Below are positions 57,768-64,000 of a stretch of DNA of 64,000 nt, piece after piece (within the stretch, counting starts at the first letter, position 1; every line of letters begins with the position of its first letter). The position numbers were made by a program, and so were the translations under genes. Source of the stretch: Nectonema munidae (taxonomy: Eukaryota; Nematomorpha; Nectonematoida; Nectonematidae); contig JAUIRK010000633.1 in assembly GCA_030549495.1 (NCBI GenBank), forward strand, positions 62,001 through 126,000, written 5' to 3'. The notes under the pieces are model-generated. The model had not been told where the DNA came from, did no database searches, and saw nothing but the letters and a program-made list of their open reading frames with translations.

Positions 57768-58552
57768 ACGAATAAAAACTTTGGATCTTCGTTGGAAGCA
57801 CTTCTCGAACCAATACTAAAGGGTAAAATTTCAAAATAATATTTTGTGATAAAAAATGTATTCTATATCATAAATTACACTCCCCTTCAGAAATTTTCTT
57901 AAAATAAAAAATTTTAAAAAATCAATATTTTGGACACCTTACTATTAAATATTTTAGTTTTTTGTAATTTTTATCCTTCATTTGAAAATAAATATATCCG
58001 ATCTTTAGAAAAGTTTCACATTTATATTTTTGAATTTTAATACTTTATTTGTGATTTCCTAAAAATCGTTGCACATTTTTTCAAAAAAGTTAAAGAAAAG
58101 TAACGAAACTTTTTTTTAAATTAAACAAAACAAAAAAACTATAAAATCTTTAATTTAAAGTAACGATAATTATACTGAACATATTTTTAATTACGATCCC
58201 TAGTTTATCACATTAAGCTTAAAATGATGAAGTTGTATTTTTGTGGGATCTTCCCTGTGCTGGATTTTCAATAAAGGAATCCTGTTTGGTAGGTGTAGAA
58301 TATCAAAGCACTTTCCGAACTCATTCGATATCTTTTCAAGCTATTTGAAAAGGAATGGAAAAGAAGAGGAGTTGTAGGCTTGATAGGATTGAAGAAGATA
58401 GACACTTGAAAAGGTTATGAGGCCTGCGAATTAAAGAAATGTTTGAAAAAACAATTAGTATTTAGAATGATCCACTGGCATGCTGATGTGTTGATAGAGA
58501 GAGGGGCAAGCGCTTTACTCATCGCGCCTTGAATAAATAATTATTATTGATA
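57768..58552. other. Non-coding stretch
   Basis: No gene. 58450-58545 (GCTGATGTGTTGATAGAGAG, then ATCGCGCCTTGAATAAATAA, TTATTATTGAT) resembles a LINE 3' end with an AT-rich repeat tail; no coding part is visible. Confidence 0.35.
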
Positions 58553-58560
58553 AGCTAAAG

Positions 58561-61146
58561 CAGTGGTCGGGAACCTATGGCTCGCGAGCCATATGTTTTG
58601 AAGATTTGGCTCTCTTTCGAATTATGTGTAATGTATGTTACAAGAATACTTTGTTTGCTATGTTCACACATTTGAGTTTTTCATCGCACGATAAATAAAA
58701 ATAAAGATATAAAGTTATAGGCACTTTTATCTATAACACGTGTATGAGAGAGATAGCAAGTATAGTGCTCATTCATATTATTTGTGCTGATTCTGAACGT
58801 GTGTGAGAGAGATAGCAAATATAGTACATTCATATCATTTGTGCTGATTCAGTAAAAGGTTTTTATTTAATGTAAGATGTGACGACATACCTAAATTTTA
58901 TCTTTCAAATCTCTTCGTTTATTGTAACATAGACACATGCGCTCACAACCATTTATTATTTGCAAAGAATCTTCTTTCGAATTCCTCAAGTTTTTACGTA
59001 AAACACTCAACTTGTTAAACTTCTTGTTACTAACTTGATTTTTCTCATTTAAAGTTAAATCAACAACTAATCCGCTTTAAGACTCTCGACAATCTCATTC
59101 GTATAACCTGGTTTATTTTATAAAAACAATAATGTTAACAAGAAAAAGAACTGAAGATTAGCGTACATTTCAGCAAGAATGGACTAAAGAATTTGCTTTT
59201 GTTGTGAGACTAGGTTTTACAGTATGTTTAATATGCAACGATAAAATTTCATCAATGAAACGATCAAATGTAAAAAGACACTTTGATACACGCCATAGCA
59301 GTTTTGCATTAAAATATCCAGCAGGAGACAGCAGAAGAAAGGCTTGTCAAGAGTTGTTATTCAGAGTGCAAACCAGTCAGCAGAAACTTCGTACGTGGAC
59401 TCAACAATGTGATTTTAGTTCAGCAAGCTTTGCAGGCTCATTGGCAATTGTTAAGAATGGAAAGCCATTCACAGATGGTGAATATGTAAAATCAATTATG
59501 CTTGATATAGCCAACGAAAAAATAATTAAAAGAATAAAAGAAATGCCCTTGTCAGCTAAAAAGGTCCATGATCGCATCATAATAATGTCGAATCAAGTTG
59601 AGGAGAAACAAGTGAAAGACTTGTATGCAGCAAAATATTTTTCTCTTGCTTTGGATGAAACAACTGATGTTAGCAATTTATCTCAGTTAAGTGTAATTGC
59701 AAGATACTTTGCAGATGATAAATTGCATGAAGAAAGTCTTGTTGTTTTACCTCAAAAAGGAACGACGACTGGAGAGGATTTTTTCAAATCTTTCGTTAAG
59801 TTTGCTAAAGAAAAAAATTTACCTATGCATTAACTTGTTTCCATATCTACCGATGGTGCTCCTAGCATGGTTAGAAAAAACAAAGGTTTTTTTGCGCTCC
59901 TTTGCGAACAAAAAAAAAGAAGTATTTTAAATTTTCATTGTATTCTTCATCAGGAAGCACTTTATGCACATCTGTTCGAAAAACGAAATTCTCAAAATAC
60001 GAGTCGTCAATTTTATATTTGCTCCAGCTTTGCTAGATGAAATAGATGATAATTATCCCGGACTGGTTTTGCACAGCAATATACGATGGGTGTCAAGAAG
60101 AAAGGTGCTGAGCCATTTTATAGATTGCTTCAGTGAAACTTGCTCTTTTCTCCAAATGAAAAACGCTGAACAGCACGAACTCGCTGACAATCCTGGGCTT
60201 TTTAAGTTCTTTTATCTTGTTGATATGACTGAACATCTTAATCAACTCAATGTAAAATTACAAGGTATTGGGAATAAAGTTTTGTCCCTACAACAGTCAA
60301 TTTTTACATTTGAAAATAAACTAAAAATTTTAGAATTTAAAGATCAGTGCATGGTAAATAATTCAGCAGAATATTTTAATTACAAAATGCTAGCAGGTTA
60401 TACACATAATCTCTCTCAATCTTTTAAAACACTTTTTGAAAAATTTCGTATGCACTCCAGGTTTTTTTTAAGTTTATTACTTATCCACAAGAATGTATTG
60501 TAAATAAAATCAACTTGAGTTTTATTCCCAATGTTTCCATTAAAGATTTTGAAATAGAAGTTGCTGACTTGAATTCTTCAGATATGTCGGTAAGCAAATT
60601 TAAAAAACTCAATGATGACTTAGAAATACCTGAAAGGAGTCAAGCAAAGCTAGCAAGCACTCACAAATGGGCCGAGTTAAAAAAATTCAACATGCAGATC
60701 AGCTTATTCTAAAAACGTGGAGAGAACTTCCTGTTACGTACCAAACACTACAACAAGTATGTCTTGCGGTATTAACTATGTTCGGCTCTACATATGCTTG
60801 CGAAAAGTCGTTTTCACACATGAAAAAAAATCAAGACTAGCCTTCGATCAGGTTTAACAGATGAAAGTTTGAACGCCTGTATGAAGCTTAATTTAACAAC
60901 TTATCAACCTGATACAGAGTCATCAGCAAAATCATACAGAACCAAAAGTCGCATTAATAGCTTTCTAATACTTTTTATTATCAATAAATTTATTAAAATA
61001 AAGAGTAAGGTTTAATTATTAAAATTCTTGTTATTTTCTATTTAATTATTTTGTTTAAAATCTTTAAATGTGTGGGGGCTCTTTAAAAACTGGGTTGTTA
61101 TATAGGCGTTTTTAGGCTCTTTTTAACAAAAGGTTCCCGACCTCTG
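58561..61146 (+). mobile_element. hAT element, full length but broken
   Basis: Ends CAGTGGTCGGGAACC and, reversed, CAGAGGTCGGGAACC. Flanks AGCTAAAG (58553-58560) and AGGTAAAG (61147-61154) match at 7 of 8, the hAT target duplication. A 60-bp tandem duplication (GTGTGAGAGAGATAGCAA) lies in the 5' region at 58738-58855. The transposase occupies 59132-60960. Confidence 0.88.
59132..60960 (+). pseudogene. hAT transposase (ZBED5/FAM200/GTF2IRD2-like), broken
   Basis: The ATG at 59132 opens MLTRKRTED, with a stop right after at 59159. The frame then gives a BED-like finger (VCLICNDKISSMKRSNVKRH), the first catalytic D in SLALDETTDVSNLSQLS, a stop at 59834, and the second D in VSISTDGAPSMV. In the next frame come LLDEIDDNYPGLVLHSNIRW (hAT RW motif), then YLVDMTEHLNQLNVKLQGIG. 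The C-terminal dimerisation segment follows (TMFGSTYACEKSFSHMKK at about 60775, then LTDESLNACMKLNLTTYQPD) after more frame changes. I count about five interruptions. Family similarity is to hAT-Charlie-type genes domesticated in vertebrates. Not functional as read. Confidence 0.85.
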
Positions 61147-61369
61147 AGGTAAAGCATTTTACAATAAAAACTTTTTTCTATCTTAAATAAATTTTTAATG
61201 ACCTGTCATACTACTCAGTTACTCTATACTTTTTAAATGTATATTCCTTATAAATAAATTTCATAAAATAACATAATTTGCAAAAAATAGAAAAGTTTGT
61301 TTAGATTTGTAAAGACGTAATATTTGCATTGAGTGTTTGTTCAAAAACTTTTCAATAAACATGTTTATA

Positions 61370-61545
61370 ATGTTCATAAACATTTATTCTTTCGAATTCT
61401 TCTTTTTTGTTTCTGTGTAAATCTAAATTACTTAGTCGCTCTTGACTCAGTGCAGTTAGTCTTTTTATCAATTCAAATTTGCTGAAAGAACGCTTACAAG
61501 ATGCTATTTAAAAACGACAGCTAATAATATGCTAGAGACTACTTG
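61370..61545 (-). pseudogene. hAT transposase C-terminal fragment
   Basis: The minus strand reads ASCKRSFSKFELIKRLTALS, then QERLSNLDLHRNKKEEFERI, matching the hAT dimerisation domain (CERSFSKLKxIKxxLRSTMSxERLxxL). More minus-strand hAT-like text (LEKIIDELNTENDLS) lies at about 61860-61910 beyond the dispersed repeat, so the gene was probably interrupted by it. Different family from the 58.5-kb element. Confidence 0.65.
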
Positions 61546-61597
61546 CAGATTTGAGAAAACTTTTACCATGCATAATCTTTCTTTTGTGACAAAGTAA

Positions 61598-61770
61598 CAA
61601 AAGAAAGATTGAGTATTAAAAAATCAATACTTTTATCGTATTGAGTACCTGCTTAAAAAATATTGTTTTTAAAATATTTAAGATATTGTTTTCCTTTGTT
61701 ACTATCAAAATATTGAGTTTTTTTTTGAAGTTTTGAAAAAAAATTTTAACGCCATATATTTTTAAAAAAC
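61598..61770 (-). repeat. Dispersed repeat, inverted copy
   Basis: Reversed it reads ATGGCGTTAAAA, AACTTCAAAAAAAAACTCAA, CAATATCTTAAATATTTTAA, GCAGGTACTCAATACGATAA, matching 55138-55318 at most positions. The two copies face each other across the piggyBac and hAT elements. Confidence 0.7.
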
Positions 61771-61919
61771 TGCAGCTACTTTGCAATTTTCCACTTAAAA
61801 TGAGATTATCAATATGTAAAAGAAATCCAAAATTTTAATCCAACTCACTTAACCTTAAGAAAGGTCATTTTCTGTGTTTAATTCGTCTATTATTTTTTCC
61901 AGTGTTATGTTCATCTCTT

Positions 61920-62920
61920 CTTTGAAAGTCATAAGTTCATGTTAATTATTTGTCTCTTCTCCAAAAAAATGTTCTACGGCGCTTTCTCTTTTGTTGGTTG
62001 AAATTAATAACCCAAACCAAAGATTTTTAATATTCAAATAAGAAGTCTTTATCCCAAATTTCATTATGAAAACTTAAAAAAATGAGTACCTGATGTCTTG
62101 AACGTATGTCTTTGAAAGATGCTCTCTAGTTAGAAAGGATCCCAAATCATAGCATCTCTGGGACTTTACAAAGAAAAATATGTCATACCCAAAAAATTTT
62201 TGGTATTATACTCAGCCATTAATTGCAAATGGCATTATATGTCTTACTTTCACAAACACTTTCAAAATATTTTTATATTTATGTGCATTTGAAAGATCAT
62301 ACAATGGAGTGATATAAGCACTTAAACTTTCGAGACAATTGAGAAGCTACCTTAAGAACAGAAATAATTAGCAGTTTAATATAGGTGCCTGCCTTTTATA
62401 TCAACAAAATGGGAAAAATATGAACTTAAAAAAAATAAACAGAAATTTTGAAGAAATAACTAATATGAAAACACAGGAAAGTAAAAGAAAAATTTTAATA
62501 ATATATCGTGATAAATTGTATTTGAAACTAGATATTTAAACCTCCTTTTTTGCAAATAAAAAATGGTAAATGAGAACTGTTGATTATTCTGGCGGCGGAA
62601 CAAAGCAGTTGCCCCTGAGTGCAGTTTTATGGAGACACAAACTTAGTTGTTACTTGATAAAAAATTATAAATAAAAAGTTTATTTGCTAAAATTCATTTA
62701 AATTAGCAGTCAAACTTAAAATATAACTTGATTGATAAAGATTTATTGTGATGGTTATTATTTTGTTTTTTTAATTATAAGTTATATAGGGTTTGAAAAG
62801 AGATGAAAAGTTTATTTTTCTTTTATAATGGTGAAACACATATAGTTTACATATTTTACCTATTTTATTTACATTCAAAAATATTAAAAATCAGTCAATA
62901 CAGAAAAAATAAAAATGAAT
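61920..62920. other. Non-coding stretch
   Basis: AT-rich, nothing recognised beyond possible hAT relics at its left edge. Confidence 0.35.
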
Positions 62921-63436
62921 CTGGTTCAAAGGGGAGTAGTAGAAAAAGGCAGTGAAGTTTTTAAAGTAAAGTCAAATTATGAGAAATTTTTTAGCAATGC
63001 CATCACGAGATGAAGATGAAAATAAAGGTTTTCTTCTAAGTTTGTTTCTCATTTTTGTGAGTACTTAATTTATCCAATGCTAAAGAAAAGTTGTTATCTT
63101 TTTCTTCTTTGAAATCAGAACAAAAGTGATCTTTTTAAAGGTACAAATGGTGTAAGAATTTATTGAGAATCAACCTTTTTCAAAAAGAATATGCAAACAC
63201 CTATCTAGTGCAAACGATGTTTTAATTAATTTTTCGTTTGAAAAAATTGGATCAGCAATTTCGCCCGATTTGTTGTTATACTCTATAAAAAAAGTATGCT
63301 GTTTATTGTTTTTGCAATTTACTGTTTCCCGACAGACGCAGCTAACCAACATTGAATGTTTGAAAATCGCGGTGAATAAATAAACGTTTTGTAGATTTTA
63401 TTATGTTTATGATTTCGTGCTGCTACGTTTTAAAAT

Positions 63437-64000
63437 ATGTACAGTCGATCCAACTCAGTATCTTTTTTATCTAGTAAAATACAAAATGCACTTATTGAAT
63501 TATTAGGTAATCATCCTGAAAAAATCAAAAAAAGAAAACACTACTATATTATGTTTGACACATCTCCAGACGATTCATACAGAGGACAAATTTCCCAAGT
63601 TCTAAGATTTATTGATATTGACAATGAGACTAAAACTGCTATAGTAAAAAAAAGTTTTTATTGATTTAATCAGAATTAAAGAAAAAACGGTGAAAATTAA
63701 CAAACAAAATAATTTTAGAATTAGAAACTGACAGCCTTTATTTGAATTAATGTCGTGAACAGACCAACAACAATTCACCAAAATTGGCTGCTAATATTTC
63801 CCGTGTTCAAAAAAGAATATTGCAAAAAAATTCTAAGGCAATTTCTGTGAATTGTGATAAACATTCTTTAAATTTGGTTGGAGTGCATGCAGCATCAGAA
63901 AATGTTTTGGTTATATCATTTTTTGTATGCTTGATTTTTTCTATAAGTTTTTGCTAGATCGAATTGAAACAGCAGTGATTACAGTAAAAATGATTTTCTA
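63437..64000 (+). pseudogene. hAT transposase fragment (ZMYM1/DUF4371-like), runs off the window
   Basis: SFLSSKIQNALIELLGNH and HYYIMFDTSPDDSYRGQISQ, then VLRFIDIDNETKTAIVK. This matches the start of the ZMYM1/TTF-type hAT domain, with the first catalytic D in MFDTSPD. Past a stop at 63662 the match goes on in other frames (IDFIRIKEKTVKI, then CDKHSLNLVGVHAAS-like text at about 63860). The frame up to 63437 has no good start. At least three interruptions; the remainder lies beyond the edge. Confidence 0.7.

Noticed and set aside
63170-63352. 60-codon minus-strand frame next to the ZMYM1-like fragment
   Set aside because: No recognised match and no supporting signals; opposite strand to the transposase text.

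Overview
The window is AT-rich, transposon-laden animal DNA, roughly 70% A+T by eye. It has multi-exon genes, tRNA-derived SINEs and many DNA-transposon remnants. Protein families and TE content fit an invertebrate, perhaps an arthropod, but no species is claimed. Three host genes can be supported. (1) A split minus-strand gene for the exocyst subunit Sec10/EXOC5 spans about 3.5-18.5 kb. Ten exons were found by eye, because each is too short to stand out as an ORF; nearly all splice sites and phases agree. The first exon, one small exon and the 3' end are not placed. (2) A single-exon FAM8A1-like gene with an RDD membrane domain lies at 33.0-33.9 kb (+). (3) A single-exon gene of about 1366 codons at 46.4-50.5 kb (+) encodes a histone-fold/ankyrin/BTB/BACK protein of the ABTB2/ABTB3 (BTBD11) type. 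Two of these touch protein turnover: FAM8A1 belongs to ER-associated degradation and BTB-ankyrin proteins are candidate ubiquitin-ligase adaptors. No functional cluster is implied.

The rest is mostly mobile-element debris. 0.7-2.8 kb: a decayed Tigger/pogo transposase interrupted by a 1.1-kb element with arms of short direct repeats and an exact 9-bp target duplication. EXOC5 introns hold a 735-bp hAT derivative with an exact 8-bp duplication and a TTAA-flanked miniature element. 18.6-20 kb and 43.7-46.4 kb: the same two tandem-repeat families (periods about 150 and 145 bp) in opposite orientation; one array stops about 80 bp before the ABTB start codon. 21.4-22.2 kb: a SINE split by a second repeat-armed element, again with an exact 9-bp duplication. 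22.6-23.4 kb: a LINE reverse-transcriptase fossil. 26-31.3 kb: several miniature hAT-type elements, a SINE and long G/C runs. 36.2-39.9 kb: a pair of inverted ends enclosing a minisatellite and a pogo-type miniature element. 52.7-53.0 kb: a solo LTR. 55.7-57.8 kb: a nearly whole piggyBac element. 58.6-61.1 kb: a broken hAT element with terminal repeats and an 8-bp duplication. 61.4-64.0 kb: fragments of two more hAT transposases.

The most unusual signal is the recurrence of one architecture in unrelated sequences: terminal arms built of 14-42 bp direct repeats, ends starting GG, and 9-bp target duplications in the two clear cases. This resembles Foldback/MULE elements. A second theme is a 138-bp TTAA-flanked miniature piggyBac-like family present in three full copies of identical length plus diverged relatives. 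No CRISPR array, rRNA or convincing functional tRNA gene was seen. All homology calls are from memory and motif recognition; no search was run.
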